Source of the DNA: Nitrospira sp.
Lineage (GTDB): Bacteria; Nitrospirota; Nitrospiria; Nitrospirales; Nitrospiraceae
Assembly: GCA_016873395.1 (NCBI GenBank)
Contig: VGXG01000005.1
Span: 17,747-81,746, forward strand
Direction of reading: 5' to 3'
DNA length: 64,000 bases
Under the pieces are notes generated by a model that worked only from the letters and a program-made list of their open reading frames with translations, searched no databases and was not told where the DNA came from. Of the stretch, positions 1 to 10,377 are shown one piece after another (the stretch's first letter is position 1; each line of letters opens with the position of its first letter). Both the position numbers and the translations under genes were made by a program.

Positions 1-2048
1 TCTTTGATGCGCCGGTTCTGCTCCGCCTCCGCTCGCTGGAACCCGAGCGAGACGCCCTTTTGGATGAGCTTCGTGCCCAGGTTGGAAGTCATGATCACGA
101 CCGTGTTCTTGAAGTCAACCTTGCGACCCAGGCTGTCGGTCAGCACTCCGTCGTCCAGGACCTGCAACATCACGTTGAAGATGTCCGGGTGCGCTTTCTC
201 GATCTCGTCGAACAATACGACCGAGTAAGGACGCCGACGGACTTTTTCGGTCAGCTGGCCTCCTTCTTCATAGCCGACGTAGCCGGGAGGCGCGCCGAAC
301 AGGCGTGAGCTGGTGAACTTCTCTTGGTACTCCGACATGTCGATGCGGATCAGGGCGTCTTCGGAGTTGAATAGGAACTCCGCCAGGGCCCTGGCCAGCT
401 CCGTTTTCCCCACCCCGGTCGGTCCGAGGAAGATGAAGGACCCGATCGGTTTCTTGGCCTCCTTGAGACCGGCCCGCGAGCGACGGATGGCGCGGCAGAC
501 GGCCGAGATGGCCTCCTCTTGCCCCACAATCCGCCGGTGGAGGTACTCCTCCATATGGAGGAGCTTGCTCGACTCTTCTTCCTCGAGCTTGAAGAGGGGG
601 ATGCCTGTCATCTTCGAAACCACATACGCCACGTCTTCCTTCGTGATTACCGGCTTGTTCTTTTCCTGATTCTTCTTCCACTCTCGCTTGGATTCGTCCA
701 AGAGCTTGCGGAGGCGCTCCTCTTCCTCGCGGAACTTGACGGCTTCCTCAAAGTTCTGCAGCGAGATGGCGAGTTCCTTGTCGCGGGAGATTTTCTTGAG
801 TTCCTGCTCCAGCGCTTTGAGCTCTCCCGGCAGGGCGTAGGTTTGCAGCTTGGCGCGCGAGCCGGTTTCATCGATCAGATCGATGGCCTTGTCCGGCAGG
901 AACCGGTCGGTGATGTACCGGTCCGACAGCTTGACCGCCTCCGATATGGCTTCTTCGGTGATCTCGACTCCATGGTGTTCTTCATACCGGTCTCGGAGTC
1001 CTTGGATGATGCGCACCGTCTCCTCGATGTTGGGCGGCTGAACGTAAATCGGCTGGAACCGCCGCTTCAACGCACCGTCCTTCTCGATGTGCTTCCTATA
1101 CTCATCCAATGTGGTGGCGCCGATGCACTGAATCTCCCCGCGGGAGAGGGCCGGTTTGAGCATGTTCGACGCGTCGATCGACCCTTCCGCTGCGCCAGCT
1201 CCCACGAGCGTGTGCAACTCGTCGATAAAGATGATGACGTTGCCCGCTTGCACGATTTCTTTCATGACAACTTTCAGCCGCTCCTCAAACTGGCCACGGT
1301 ACTTGGTTCCGGCCACGAGCGAGCCCAGGTCCAGCGCGATGACCCGGCGCGACAAGAGATTGTCCGGCACCTCCGACATCACGATGCGCTGGGCCAGTCC
1401 CTCGACGATCGCCGTCTTTCCGACGCCGGATTCACCGATGAGGACCGGGTTGTTCTTCGTCCGGCGGCTGAGGATCTGCAGGACGCGCTCGATCTCGTCG
1501 GACCGGCCGATCACCGGGTCCAGCTGGCCGTCCTGCGCCAACTGCGTCAGGTCGCGGCCGAACTCGTCGAGGGCCGGCGTATTGCTCTTGCGGTCCCGTT
1601 CACGCGGGGCGGACTTGCGCAGGAATGTCACGGTCAGTTGACGGGCGGTCAAGAGATTGGCGCCGAGGCTCCGGAGGATCTTGCCCCCGATGCCCTCTTC
1701 TTCCCGCAGGAGCCCGAGCAGCAGATGTTCGCTTCCGATGTGGTTGTGGCCGAGCAAGCGCGCTTCTTCCACGCCATACTCGATCACCTTCTTGACGCGT
1801 GGGCTGAAGGGAATCTCCCCGAAGGTCATCGTGGTGCCGCCGCCAGGCAGGTTCCGCTCGATCTCAAGGCGGATCTGTTCGGTGGACAATCCCATCTTCT
1901 TGATGATCATGAGGGCGATCCCGTCCGATTCGCGGAGAATGGCCAGCACGAGATGTTCCGTGCCCAGATAATCGTTCTGGTGACGCTCGGCCTCTTCCCT
2001 GGCCAGGATGATGATCTTGCGACCCTTATCCGTGAATCGTTCGAACAT
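1..2048 (-). CDS. clpC: ClpC-type AAA+ unfoldase, 3' end outside window
   Basis: ATP-dependent Hsp100 unfoldase that feeds substrates to ClpP in the cytosol. About 682 residues are visible; the family is usually 810-850 residues, so roughly the last 130-150 lie beyond base 1. Seen in order: two Clp N-terminal repeats (about 1-145), first AAA module with Walker A GESGVGKT (about 205-212), a UvrB-like coiled insert (about 425-450, [17 protein letters not shown]) typical of ClpC rather than ClpB, and a second AAA module with Walker [10 protein letters not shown] (about 542-550). The start ATG (2046-2048) follows a strong AAGGAGG site. It is divergent from nadK and has its own promoter. The long open frame on the opposite strand is a shadow. 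Confidence 0.97.
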   Translation of the reverse strand, partial: MFERFTDKGRKIIILAREEAERHQNDYLGTEHLVLAILRESDGIALMIIKKMGLSTEQIRLEIERNLPGGGTTMTFGEIPFSPRVKKVIEYGVEEARLLGHNHIGSEHLLLGLLREEEGIGGKILRSLGANLLTARQLTVTFLRKSAPRERDRKSNTPALDEFGRDLTQLAQDGQLDPVIGRSDEIERVLQILSRRTKNNPVLIGESGVGKTAIVEGLAQRIVMSEVPDNLLSRRVIALDLGSLVAGTKYRGQFEERLKVVMKEIVQAGNVIIFIDELHTLVGAGAAEGSIDASNMLKPALSRGEIQCIGATTLDEYRKHIEKDGALKRRFQPIYVQPPNIEETVRIIQGLRDRYEEHHGVEITEEAISEAVKLSDRYITDRFLPDKAIDLIDETGSRAKLQTYALPGELKALEQELKKISRDKELAISLQNFEEAVKFREEEERLRKLLDESKREWKKNQEKNKPVITKEDVAYVVSKMTGIPLFKLEEEESSKLLHMEEYLHRRIVGQEEAISAVCRAIRRSRAGLKEAKKPIGSFIFLGPTGVGKTELARALAEFLFNSEDALIRIDMSEYQEKFTSSRLFGAPPGYVGYEEGGQLTEKVRRRPYSVVLFDEIEKAHPDIFNVMLQVLDDGVLTDSLGRKVDFKNTVVIMTSNLGTKLIQKGVSLGFQRAEAEQNRRIK

Positions 2049-2115
2049 CCTTCCTCCTTTGGTTCGCCGTCCGATACGCCTGCGAAGAGCGAGAACTTCC
2101 TGAAAATCTGTCGTA

Positions 2116-2144
2116 ATTCTATCGGGGTGACTGTGTTCTGTCAA
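2116..2144 (-). promoter_or_regulatory. Sigma70-type promoter of clpC
   Basis: Read on the minus strand, TTGACA (2139-2144) is followed after 17 bases by TAGAAT (2116-2121). The match to the vegetative consensus is near perfect, about 68 bases upstream of the clpC start. No CtsR or CIRCE operator was recognised around it. Confidence 0.8.
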
Positions 2145-2244
2145 GCCCCGGCGATGTGGGAACATTCGTCGAACGAAACGCTTCAGCCGTTCCCGCATTT
2201 GTAATCGCTGTCCTGCTCAGTTGAAAGTTGTTGACAGCGATTCG

Positions 2245-2274
2245 TTGACAACAACGCGGGCCTCTCGCTACAAT
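2245..2274 (+). promoter_or_regulatory. Sigma70-type promoter of nadK
   Basis: TTGACA (2245-2250), an 18-base spacer and TACAAT (2269-2274) lie about 83 bases upstream of the nadK start. A second TTGACA at 2231-2236 is too far from the -10 box. This is divergent from the clpC promoter, with about 100 bases between the two -35 boxes. Confidence 0.75.
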
Positions 2275-2357
2275 TCAACCCCACTTTCATCCGTGTCTCT
2301 CCTCTGCTTCCGTCCTTCAGCATTCGCGCAGACATGGGACCCAGAGAACAGACAGCC

Positions 2358-3212
2358 ATGAAGACCATCGGCCTCCTGACCAAGCCCAAATTCCCCGATG
2401 TGACGCACATCCTCAAAGACCTCGTCGCCTGGCTGCGAGAGCGTCAGAGGGAGGTCGTCTTCGACGGAAAGACCGCTGCGCTGCTGGGCGAGCAGACCGC
2501 TCACAAGAAAACCGAGATCGCAACCCTCGCCGACATGGTCATCGTGCTGGGTGGAGATGGGACCATGCTCAATGCCGCCCGGCTCGTGGAAGAACGAGGC
2601 GTGCCTATCCTCGGCGTCAACATGGGGGGACTCGGGTTTCTGACCGAGGTGAGCCTCGACCGCCTCTACCCGGCGCTGGAGAAAGTCTTCGCGCAGGAGT
2701 TTCTCCTGGACGAACGGTTGATGCTCCGTGCCCAGATCCACCGCCACGGGGAACATGTGGCGCAGGCCACCGTGCTGAACGATGTGGTCGTGAGCAAGGG
2801 GACACTCTCACGGATGGTGGAGATCCAAATCTCGATCGACGGGAAATTCGTGACCATTTTACGGGGGGATGGGCTGATCGTCTCCACCCCCACCGGTTCC
2901 ACGGCCTACTCGCTGTCGGCCGGCGGGCCGATCATCGCACCCTCCATCCAGGCTCTCATCCTCACGCCGATCAGCCCGCACACGCTGACTCACCGGCCGC
3001 TGCTCATTCCGAGCAGTGCGGCACTGGAGGTCACGTTGACGAGTCAGGACGAGGGAGCCATGACCACCTTCGACGGACAGGTCGGCATCGCCATGACTCA
3101 GGGCGATACGGTCGTGGTCAATGCCTCGCCCCATCGGACCCGGCTCATTCGGTTCCCGGACCACACGTACTACGATGTGATCAGAAGAAAATTGAAGTGG
3201 GGAGAAGGTTAG
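2358..3212 (+). CDS. nadK: NAD kinase
   Basis: Phosphorylates NAD to NADP in the cytosol. The product is 284 residues, normal for the family. The diagnostic GGDGT loop is at residues 65-69, followed by LNDVVVS (NE/D-type motif, about 140-146) and TPTGSTAYSLSAGGP (about 178-192), the conserved GDGT/NAD-binding set. An in-frame ATG 24 bases upstream would add eight residues; MKTIGLL at 2358 is preferred because it begins the conserved first beta strand. The stop codon TAG is provided by the first three bases of an inverted-repeat element (3210-3424). Convergent with the ferredoxin reductase gene. Confidence 0.96.
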   Translation: MKTIGLLTKPKFPDVTHILKDLVAWLRERQREVVFDGKTAALLGEQTAHKKTEIATLADMVIVLGGDGTMLNAARLVEERGVPILGVNMGGLGFLTEVSLDRLYPALEKVFAQEFLLDERLMLRAQIHRHGEHVAQATVLNDVVVSKGTLSRMVEIQISIDGKFVTILRGDGLIVSTPTGSTAYSLSAGGPIIAPSIQALILTPISPHTLTHRPLLIPSSAALEVTLTSQDEGAMTTFDGQVGIAMTQGDTVVVNASPHRTRLIRFPDHTYYDVIRRKLKWGEG

Positions 3213-3424
3213 CCCGCATTATTCATGAACGCTTCTACTGCAATCGTGGATTCGCTGCTGCGACGAACCTGCACGCGGTTGCCTCAGCGTGCAGGCGGGC
3301 GGGCTCACCGCTCAGTCCCTCAACGTCCTGTTCAAGGACGCCTCGGTCCCTCGCGGCTCCTCGCACCCGTCTCGCCACGCGACTGCACGATTTCGTGACG
3401 AACCGCCATGAATAATGCGGGCTA
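3210..3424. repeat. MITE-like element with 18-bp perfect inverted ends
   Basis: TAGCCCGCATTATTCATG at 3210-3227 recurs as a perfect inverse complement at 3407-3424. The 179-base interior has no convincing gene but contains short hairpins. The outer three bases give nadK its TAG stop on the plus strand and the ferredoxin reductase its TAG stop on the minus strand. If the true tips are CCCGCATT, the flanking TTAG and CTAG could be a decayed 4-base target duplication, as made by IS1380-type elements; that assignment is inference. No transposase is present, so the element would be non-autonomous. Confidence 0.7.
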
Positions 3425-4810
3425 GCGGCCGGCGGACACTGTTGTCCCTTCCCGCCGCCGGATCTGGGCCAGCATTTCTTGGTTGGAGTGAAATTTGAAC
3501 TCACCGATGCAGTCGTGAGAACCGCCGTGCTCTTTCTCCGCCTTCTCAAGCAGGCGCAGTGCGGCGGCATCGGTCGTCTGCACCTTCCGCTTCTCGAACA
3601 GACCCCGAAGCAGGCGTAGGGTTCCCTTGATCGTGCTGCGGTCGCAGGGTTGTCGGGTCTCCAAATAACGGCTCACGACCTCGGCGCACCACTCCCCATC
3701 CCGCTTGGCCACCCCGACCAGTCCTTCACTGGCCTTCCTGGCCCAGCCGGTCAAAAAGACTCCCGGAATGACGGTGCCGGAGGCCTCGTCAAAGGCCTGA
3801 AAAAGCGCGTCGTCCGGCTCATTATTGGTCTTGTGAGGACTGGTGAGGAAAATACCGTTCTTGTACGGCAGGCCGACCGTCTCGTCCACACGGTCCCCCA
3901 CGGCAAAGACCACGCTGTCGCAGGGGAACTCATAATACTGTTTGAGGCCGACCGCGGCGGTGTCCTGCCCCTTGGGTTCCAGCTTGGTTTCCTCCATTTC
4001 AAGGGCGCGGACCCGATGCTGCCCGTCCGTCAGCACGCGACGCGGAGAGGCCAGAAACCGGAAGCCCATTTTGGAAGGGGTCTTCAGCGGTTCGCATTTT
4101 GTGAACTCGTCCGTCATGCACTTGAAAATCTCATCCGGGTTCTGTCCAACCGCTTCCAGGCGAGGACGGACGCGGGCGAACTCCTTGGCGAGGGCTTCCT
4201 GATCGATGCAGGAACAGACGGCGCGGATTTCCTTGGGGTTGTACTTCCGTTCCAGCGGCCCTCGCCTGGCGATCGCCGTCACCTGCTCGACTTGCTTGTA
4301 CCGAACCAGCCAATGAGCGATATCCACCATCACGTCGCCGACCCCGATAACGGCGACCCGACGACCCATCTCAAAGGGACGTTCCGCAAAACCGGGCAGT
4401 CGGTTGAAGTGGTAGACCACATCCTTGGCATGATAGACCCCGATGGCCGAATCCCCTTCCACCCCGATCGTCTTGGTGCCTTGGGCTCCAGTCGCAAAGA
4501 CCAGGGCGCTGACTCCGAGGTTCCGCAGGTCCTCGACGGTCAGGTCCTTGCCGTTCCCCACTGAGACGTTGCCGAAATAATGGACGTTGGGCCGCTCCAG
4601 GATCTCCCAGTAGGTCTTCTGGAGCCCGCCCCGAAGCTTGAGCTTGTTCGGAAAGATCCCATACTCAGCCAGTCCCCCGAATTTGACATCGCGATTCAGG
4701 ATCACCACCTCGTGCCCGGCTTTGGCCATTTGGTTGGCCAAGGACATGCCGGCCGGGCCTGCCCCGATGACAATAATGAGATGAGTTCGCTGATTGTCAG
4801 ATGTCGCCAT
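3422..4810 (-). CDS. Adrenodoxin-reductase-type ferredoxin-NADP reductase
   Basis: FAD/NADPH flavoenzyme of 462 residues, expected to exchange electrons between ferredoxin and NADP(H). The N-terminal FAD site is GAGPAG (16-21). The pyridine-nucleotide site is GVGDVMVD (156-163) followed by ARRGP (181-185), the Arg pair and RRGP element typical of FprA/adrenodoxin reductase. A GVFLTGWARKASEGLVG segment matches the C-terminal FAD-contact region of the same family. The ATG follows an AAGGAT site. The last stop bases lie in the inverted-repeat element. Family assignment is firm; the physiological partner cannot be read from the sequence. Confidence 0.85.
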   Translation of the reverse strand: MATSDNQRTHLIIVIGAGPAGMSLANQMAKAGHEVVILNRDVKFGGLAEYGIFPNKLKLRGGLQKTYWEILERPNVHYFGNVSVGNGKDLTVEDLRNLGVSALVFATGAQGTKTIGVEGDSAIGVYHAKDVVYHFNRLPGFAERPFEMGRRVAVIGVGDVMVDIAHWLVRYKQVEQVTAIARRGPLERKYNPKEIRAVCSCIDQEALAKEFARVRPRLEAVGQNPDEIFKCMTDEFTKCEPLKTPSKMGFRFLASPRRVLTDGQHRVRALEMEETKLEPKGQDTAAVGLKQYYEFPCDSVVFAVGDRVDETVGLPYKNGIFLTSPHKTNNEPDDALFQAFDEASGTVIPGVFLTGWARKASEGLVGVAKRDGEWCAEVVSRYLETRQPCDRSTIKGTLRLLRGLFEKRKVQTTDAAALRLLEKAEKEHGGSHDCIGEFKFHSNQEMLAQIRRREGTTVSAGR

Positions 4811-4909
4811 GCCGCCTATCCTTAAGATATGGTTTCCACAGAAGTCAGTTTGAATGTAAAAAGTTCCGGGAATCTAGCACAGGGGCCGGAGAATTGTCAA
4901 AATCATCGC

Positions 4910-6358
<1,449 letters not shown>

Positions 6359-6362
6359 AGGT

Positions 6363-6378
6363 CCTTTCTCGAGAAAGG
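6363..6378. promoter_or_regulatory. Perfect palindrome over the fumC ribosome-binding site
   Basis: CCTTTCTCGAGAAAGG is self-complementary over 16 bases, 4 bases before the fumC start codon, and includes the AAAGGA Shine-Dalgarno. As RNA it could fold and mask the site; as DNA it could be a dimeric-repressor operator. There is no U-tract, so it is not a terminator. Function is inference. Confidence 0.4.
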
Positions 6379-6417
6379 TAGTCCTGCGATGCGCCATCGC
6401 GCGCACCGAGTCGAAGC

Positions 6418-6735
6418 TCATCTCCGTTTGGACTTCTTGCCCCAGAGCTCCTGCAGCAGGTCTCGCCACTCGCCTCGGGAGACAGCCGGCATCGTCGTGA
6501 CTTTGATGTGCCCCATCGCCGAGTTCAGCACGGCTGCTTTCATGGCCGCGCGATTGCTCGGAAATTCCAGGATGGCCACCACGTCATACTCTCCCAGACA
6601 GTAATAGGCGTCCAGCAACTGCCCGCCCAGGGACTCGACGTTGCGCTGGACTGCTGCCGAGCGAGTCATGCCCTGCTGTTTCATCGTGGCGATTCCCTGC
6701 TCGGTGAATTTAACGAGACTCACATAGACAGGCAT
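6418..6735 (-). CDS. GYD-domain protein
   Basis: 105 residues, matching the small GYD family, named for its Gly-Tyr-Asp motif, seen here as LGEYDVVAILEFP (residues about 48-60). The fold is a ferredoxin-like dimeric alpha/beta barrel; no enzymatic function is established. The start has a very strong site (AAAGGAGG). It lies directly upstream of fumC with about 60 bases between them, so the two are probably one transcript. The C-terminus is basic (KKSKRR). Confidence 0.85.
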   Translation of the reverse strand: MPVYVSLVKFTEQGIATMKQQGMTRSAAVQRNVESLGGQLLDAYYCLGEYDVVAILEFPSNRAAMKAAVLNSAMGHIKVTTMPAVSRGEWRDLLQELWGKKSKRR

Positions 6736-6780
6736 AGGGCCCTCCTTTCTGACATGCGGAACACTGAAGTGGAATTTATT

Positions 6781-6856
6781 GATTGTCTGATTTGTTGATC
6801 TATCGATTGTCCGGACATTCAGCTAATCACCAAATCACTCAATCGCTCAATTCCCC
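6781..6856. repeat. Iterated-word island M, period 8
   Basis: Left block 6781-6812 is four exact 8-base units of pattern GATNNNNN (mostly GATTNNNN). Right block 6825-6856 is four exact 8-base units of pattern AATNNNNN, whose inverse complement restores the GATT core. The spacer is 12 bases. It sits in the divergent region between the GYD gene and the next plus-strand gene. It belongs to the dispersed family described in the findings. Confidence 0.8.
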
Positions 6857-6967
6857 CGTCCATCGCTCCGCGTTCATTCTTCATCGTGGTCAGGTGCCGC
6901 TGGCCGGGCATCTTAATCCATCGTCTCGAGGGGCACAAGAGTCTTCTTGTCGTGCACTGATGAACCA

Positions 6968-6996
6968 TTGACAGAGCCGTACGAAGGCCCTATCGT
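6968..6996 (+). promoter_or_regulatory. Promoter placing +1 at the start codon
   Basis: TTGACA (6968-6973), 17-base spacer, TATCGT (6991-6996). The expected transcription start, about 7 bases after the -10 box, falls on the ATG at 7003. No Shine-Dalgarno is visible, so a leaderless mRNA is predicted. Confidence 0.55.
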
Positions 6997-7002
6997 GCCT
7001 GC

Positions 7003-7272
7003 ATGACGGACCCGCGTATCAGACGACGCGACGGCACCGTTCGCACGGGCAACGTGCTGGTCGAGGCCTATGCCGGGTATAAGGGCGAGGAGACCCCGCG
7101 CGCCTTCACCCGGGACGGCATGCGGCACGAGGTGCAGGAGATCGTCGCCCGCTGGTATACCGACCGGCATGCGTGCTTCAAGCTGCGCGCGAGCGACGGC
7201 CAGCGGTACGTGCTGCGTTATGATCTGGACGAACTGGTATGGGAATTGGTGATGAAAGAGGACCCAGCATAA
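7003..7272 (+). CDS. Uncharacterised 89-residue protein
   Basis: I do not recognise the family. The protein is soluble, mixed charge and rich in aromatic and basic residues, with a compact pattern ending RYVLRYDLDELVWELVMKEDPA that suggests alternating beta strands. No signal peptide, Cys motif or membrane segment. It is followed 18 bases later by the FKBP gene and may be co-transcribed with it. The reading frame has the codon bias of its neighbours. The start is set by ATG 7003 just downstream of a good promoter, without a ribosome-binding site. Confidence 0.7.
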   Translation: MTDPRIRRRDGTVRTGNVLVEAYAGYKGEETPRAFTRDGMRHEVQEIVARWYTDRHACFKLRASDGQRYVLRYDLDELVWELVMKEDPA

Positions 7273-7290
7273 GCTGGAAAGGGACATCCG

Positions 7291-7791
7291 ATGAAGCATC
7301 CATGGTCAACCATCGGCATCGTGGCCCTCGTGTGGGCCGGTCTGAGCGCGACCGGGACGGCAGCAAGCGGCGCGGAAGGCGACCTGAAAGTGGCGGACGG
7401 CAAGAAGGTGACGATCGAGTACACGTTGACTCTGTCCGACCAGACTATCGTGGACGGCAATGTCGGGAAGACCCCCTTTACCTATACCCAAGGACAACCG
7501 GAGATTCTCCAAAGCCTTCAGAAGGCCTTGGTCGGTCTGAAGGCCGGTCAGCGGAAGAAAGTGGAGCTGCTCGCGGAGCAGGCCTACGGCCTCTACGACA
7601 AGAAGGCGACGATGACGATCGAGCGCAGCAAGGTGCCGGCCGAGACAAAGGTGGGGTCGTTGCTGCGTTCCCCGGACGGCCGGGCGGTCCGGGTGCTGGA
7701 AGTGACGGACAAGTCCGTCGTGCTGGACATGAATCACCCGCTCGCCGGCAAGAACGTCACCTTCGACGTAAAGGTCCTCAAAGTCGAATGA
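7291..7791 (+). CDS. Exported SlyD/FKBP-type peptidyl-prolyl isomerase
   Basis: 166 residues. An N-terminal hydrophobic stretch (about 8-27, ending near TAASGAEG) reads as a signal peptide, so the protein should act in the periplasm as a prolyl isomerase/chaperone. The body follows the SlyD-type FKBP order: VTIEYTLTLSDQTIVDGN, then FTYTQGQPEILQSLQKALVGLKAGQRKKVELLAEQAYGLYDKKA, where the short FKBP loop surrounds an insert-in-flap domain. The His-rich metal tail of E. coli SlyD is absent. The stop codon abuts the citrate synthase stop on the other strand through a TGATCA palindrome, with no bases between the genes. Confidence 0.85.
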   Translation: MKHPWSTIGIVALVWAGLSATGTAASGAEGDLKVADGKKVTIEYTLTLSDQTIVDGNVGKTPFTYTQGQPEILQSLQKALVGLKAGQRKKVELLAEQAYGLYDKKATMTIERSKVPAETKVGSLLRSPDGRAVRVLEVTDKSVVLDMNHPLAGKNVTFDVKVLKVE

Positions 7792-8925
7792 TCATCGTTT
7801 CTCGATCGGCACGTACGGGCGGTTGTGCGCCCCTTCGTAAATCTGATCCGGACGGAACAGCTTGTTCTCCCTGAGTTGCTCGAACCAATGGGCCAGCCAG
7901 CCGGCCACCCGCGCCATGGCAAAGATCGGGGTAAAGAAATCCGGATCGAGCCCCATCCTGTCGTAGACGATCCCGGAATAGAAGTCCACGTTCGGGTAGA
8001 TCTTCTTCGTGCCCAGGAGCTCTGCTGAGACCCGCTCGACTTCAAGGGCGACCTCGTAGAGGGGCGAAGCCCCGCATTTTTTGAACAACCGCTCACAGAT
8101 CTGCTGGAGGATCGTGGCACGCGGGTCTTTCACCTTATAGACCCGGTGCCCGAACCCCATGATCTTCTGCTTGCGTTGCAGCTTCTCCTCGAGGTAAGGC
8201 CGGACGCGGGCCGGCGAGCCGATCTCCTTGAGCATCGCCACCACTTCCTCGTTGGCTCCTCCATGGAGCGGGCCTTTCAAGGTGCCGATCGAGGAAGCCA
8301 CAACCGTATAGGGATCGGCCAGCGTGGACGCGGTCACGAGCCCCGTAAAGGTGGAGGCATTCATCGTATGCTCCGCATGGAGGACCAGGCAGGTGTCCAG
8401 TGTGTCGGCCAGGATCGTGGCCGGAACCGTGTCAGAGAGCATGTAGAGGAAGTTTTCGCAGAAATTCAAGTCGTCCCTTGGCGGAATCTGCTCGTCCCCC
8501 CGGCGGAGCCTCGCGTAGGCTGCCACGATGGTGGGCAGCTTGGCGATCAACCGCACGGCTGACCAGTAGTTGTTCGTCTGGTCTGTGACGTTCCGCCCCG
8601 GATAGAACATGCCCAACGCCGCGACGGAAGCCTGGAGCGCATCCATCGGGTGTCCCTGCTCCGGCAAGCATTTGATCAGGTCCACGATGCGATACTTGAT
8701 CCGGCGATGGCGGGTGATGTCGATGACGAACTGCGTCAGTTCCGGCTTGCTCGGCAGGCGGCCGAGCAGCAAGAGGTAGGCTGTTTCGAGAAATGAGGAC
8801 TGGGCGCAGAGGTCCTCGATCCGGATGCCCCGGTATTCCAGCACGCCCCGTTCGCCGTCCACATCGCTGACCGCGGACTTGGCCGCTGGCACTCCCGCCA
8901 GGCCCGGCATAAAATCATGCGGCAT
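7792..8925 (-). CDS. gltA: Citrate synthase
   Basis: Condenses acetyl-CoA and oxaloacetate. At 377 residues it is the short, Gram-positive/archaeal-like form rather than the 430-residue E. coli type. The catalytic elements are visible: HAEHTMNASTF, HGGANEEVVAML, the family signature GFGHRVYKVKDPRA, and NVDFYSGIVYDRMG containing the catalytic Asp. The ATG follows AAGGAG with 8-base spacing. It is downstream of an aldo/keto reductase on the same strand, separated by an iterated-word island. 2-methylcitrate synthase is the main alternative, but no prp genes are near. Confidence 0.93.
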   Translation of the reverse strand: MPHDFMPGLAGVPAAKSAVSDVDGERGVLEYRGIRIEDLCAQSSFLETAYLLLLGRLPSKPELTQFVIDITRHRRIKYRIVDLIKCLPEQGHPMDALQASVAALGMFYPGRNVTDQTNNYWSAVRLIAKLPTIVAAYARLRRGDEQIPPRDDLNFCENFLYMLSDTVPATILADTLDTCLVLHAEHTMNASTFTGLVTASTLADPYTVVASSIGTLKGPLHGGANEEVVAMLKEIGSPARVRPYLEEKLQRKQKIMGFGHRVYKVKDPRATILQQICERLFKKCGASPLYEVALEVERVSAELLGTKKIYPNVDFYSGIVYDRMGLDPDFFTPIFAMARVAGWLAHWFEQLRENKLFRPDQIYEGAHNRPYVPIEKR

Positions 8926-8940
8926 CTCTTAAACTCCTTC

Positions 8941-9031
8941 GTGACAGGTGACAAGTGACACGTGACGGACCATGCTCTTCCCGGAAGTTTCTTTCCCAAC
9001 GCTCGTCACTCGTGACACGTCACCCGTCACG
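8941..9031. repeat. Iterated-word island A, period 7
   Basis: Left block 8941-8968 is four exact 7-base units GTGACNN. Right block 9004-9031 is four exact 7-base units CGTCACN, with one unit reading CGTGACN. The blocks are inverse complements around a 35-base loop. It lies between the aldo/keto reductase stop and the citrate synthase start, both on the minus strand. Confidence 0.85.
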
Positions 9032-9036
9032 GCTTC

Positions 9037-10023
9037 TTACGGTGGGGCCATGAACTCCGGGCCGAGAGGAACCTGGATCGTCTCATCCACAATCCGGCCG
9101 ATCTCCTCCTGATCGGCGGCCGACAAACTCCACCCGGCCCCTCCCGCGTTTTCTTGGATCTGGCCGGGCCGCCGCGCCCCGCAGAGCGCCACCGTCACAC
9201 CTGGCTGATCCAGACACCAGCGGATCGCCAATTGGCTGACCGTCTTCCGATGTCGTTGCGCGATCGGCTTCAAACGATCGACGCACGCCGCGTAGGCACG
9301 AAGCCGGTCCCCCTGGAACTTGGGGTCCATGGCCCGGATATCGCCTGAGCCAAAGGTTTCATCTCCTCGGTACTTGCCGGAGAGGAGCCCTCGGCAGAGG
9401 GGGCCATAGATGAGCGTGCCGATGCCACGATCCCGGCAAAACCACAGCAGCCCCTCCTGTTCGATCCCGCGCTCGAACAGATTATACGGCGGCTGCAATA
9501 CCTGCACCGGCCCCACCTTCAGACACCGTTCCATCTGCGCCTGGTTGAAGTTGCTCACTCCGATGAACCGAATCTTGCCCTGCCGCTGCATGTGTAGAAG
9601 GGCTTCCATCGATTCTTCGAAGGGCGTGCCTGGATCGGGCCAATGGACCTGATAGATATCGATGACGTCCGTGCGGAGCCGCGAGAGACTCTCTTCCACC
9701 TCCCGCGCGATGCGGGATGGAGCGGCATTGCGCCAGACTTCGGTCTTCTCTTTATTCCATTCCAACCCGACCTTGGTGGCCAGAATCAGTTTGTCACGCT
9801 GGCCCGATTCAGCCACCGCCCTGCCGACGAGTTCTTCCGACCGCCCATGACCGTAGACCGGCGCCGTATCGATGAGGTTGATACCCAGGTCGATCGCCCT
9901 CCGGATCGTGGCGAGCGAGTCGCGATCCTCGGCTCCGCCCCACATCCAACCTCCTAGAACCCAGGTGCCGAGACCGATAACGGAGACTGTGACTCCTGTG
10001 TGACCCAGTTCCCGGAATTCCAT
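9037..10023 (-). CDS. Aldo/keto reductase
   Basis: 328-residue NAD(P)H-dependent carbonyl reductase of the AKR superfamily. The catalytic tetrad can be seen: DTAPVYGHGRSEE (Asp and Tyr), ATKVGLEW (Lys) and VHWPDP (His). GVSNFNQAQME and SQLAIRWCLDQPGVTVALCGAR are the cofactor-side motifs. Start taken at MEFRELGHTG, the usual first strand of the family; an ATG 24 bases upstream would add eight residues. No clear Shine-Dalgarno is seen for either. The substrate is not predictable. Confidence 0.88.
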   Translation of the reverse strand: MEFRELGHTGVTVSVIGLGTWVLGGWMWGGAEDRDSLATIRRAIDLGINLIDTAPVYGHGRSEELVGRAVAESGQRDKLILATKVGLEWNKEKTEVWRNAAPSRIAREVEESLSRLRTDVIDIYQVHWPDPGTPFEESMEALLHMQRQGKIRFIGVSNFNQAQMERCLKVGPVQVLQPPYNLFERGIEQEGLLWFCRDRGIGTLIYGPLCRGLLSGKYRGDETFGSGDIRAMDPKFQGDRLRAYAACVDRLKPIAQRHRKTVSQLAIRWCLDQPGVTVALCGARRPGQIQENAGGAGWSLSAADQEEIGRIVDETIQVPLGPEFMAPP

Positions 10024-10146
10024 CGAGATCACGCGATGAGCGATCATCTCCCCAAGGCATCGGCCAGGATCATAGGAGCTTCAAATCATGCGAGTCAAGG
10101 AAGGCGGCGACTTGAAATCAGTCAATGCACTTGGCATACTGATTCC

Positions 10147-10377
10147 ATGCGGCGATTCATCCTTGCGGCATTGGCGCTAGGCGCGTTGGCACTTGTAGCA
10201 GGCGGCCTGATCCTCCGGCGCGGGGCTCATGACCCGGTCACCGCCCCAACAGGGCTCCAGCAAGCGATAGGGCCGAGAAAGACAATCGGTAAAAGCGCGC
10301 TCAGTCACGGAGGAGTCGGCTTGCCGGAGCGAAACAAGGGCACGGGAGCTGATCAGCCGGACGGTGAAAGACCATGA
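10147..10377 (+). CDS. Small membrane-anchored or exported protein
   Basis: 76 residues beginning MRRFILAALALGALALVAGGLILRR: a basic tip and one strongly hydrophobic segment (about 4-23), then a polar tail with no recognisable domain. Its TGA overlaps the ATG of the next gene (ATGA), which supports translation and coupling. The start is the ATG directly before the hydrophobic segment. No family recognised. Confidence 0.5.
   Translation: MRRFILAALALGALALVAGGLILRRGAHDPVTAPTGLQQAIGPRKTIGKSALSHGGVGLPERNKGTGADQPDGERP

Noticed and set aside
519..2204. A 561-codon open frame on the plus strand opposite clpC
   Set aside because: It is a GC-driven shadow of the clpC coding frame; the translation has no recognisable domain and ClpC motifs are unambiguous on the other strand.
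3228..3406. Short frames within the inverted-repeat element
   Set aside because: Neither strand shows a domain, a ribosome-binding site or a transposase motif.
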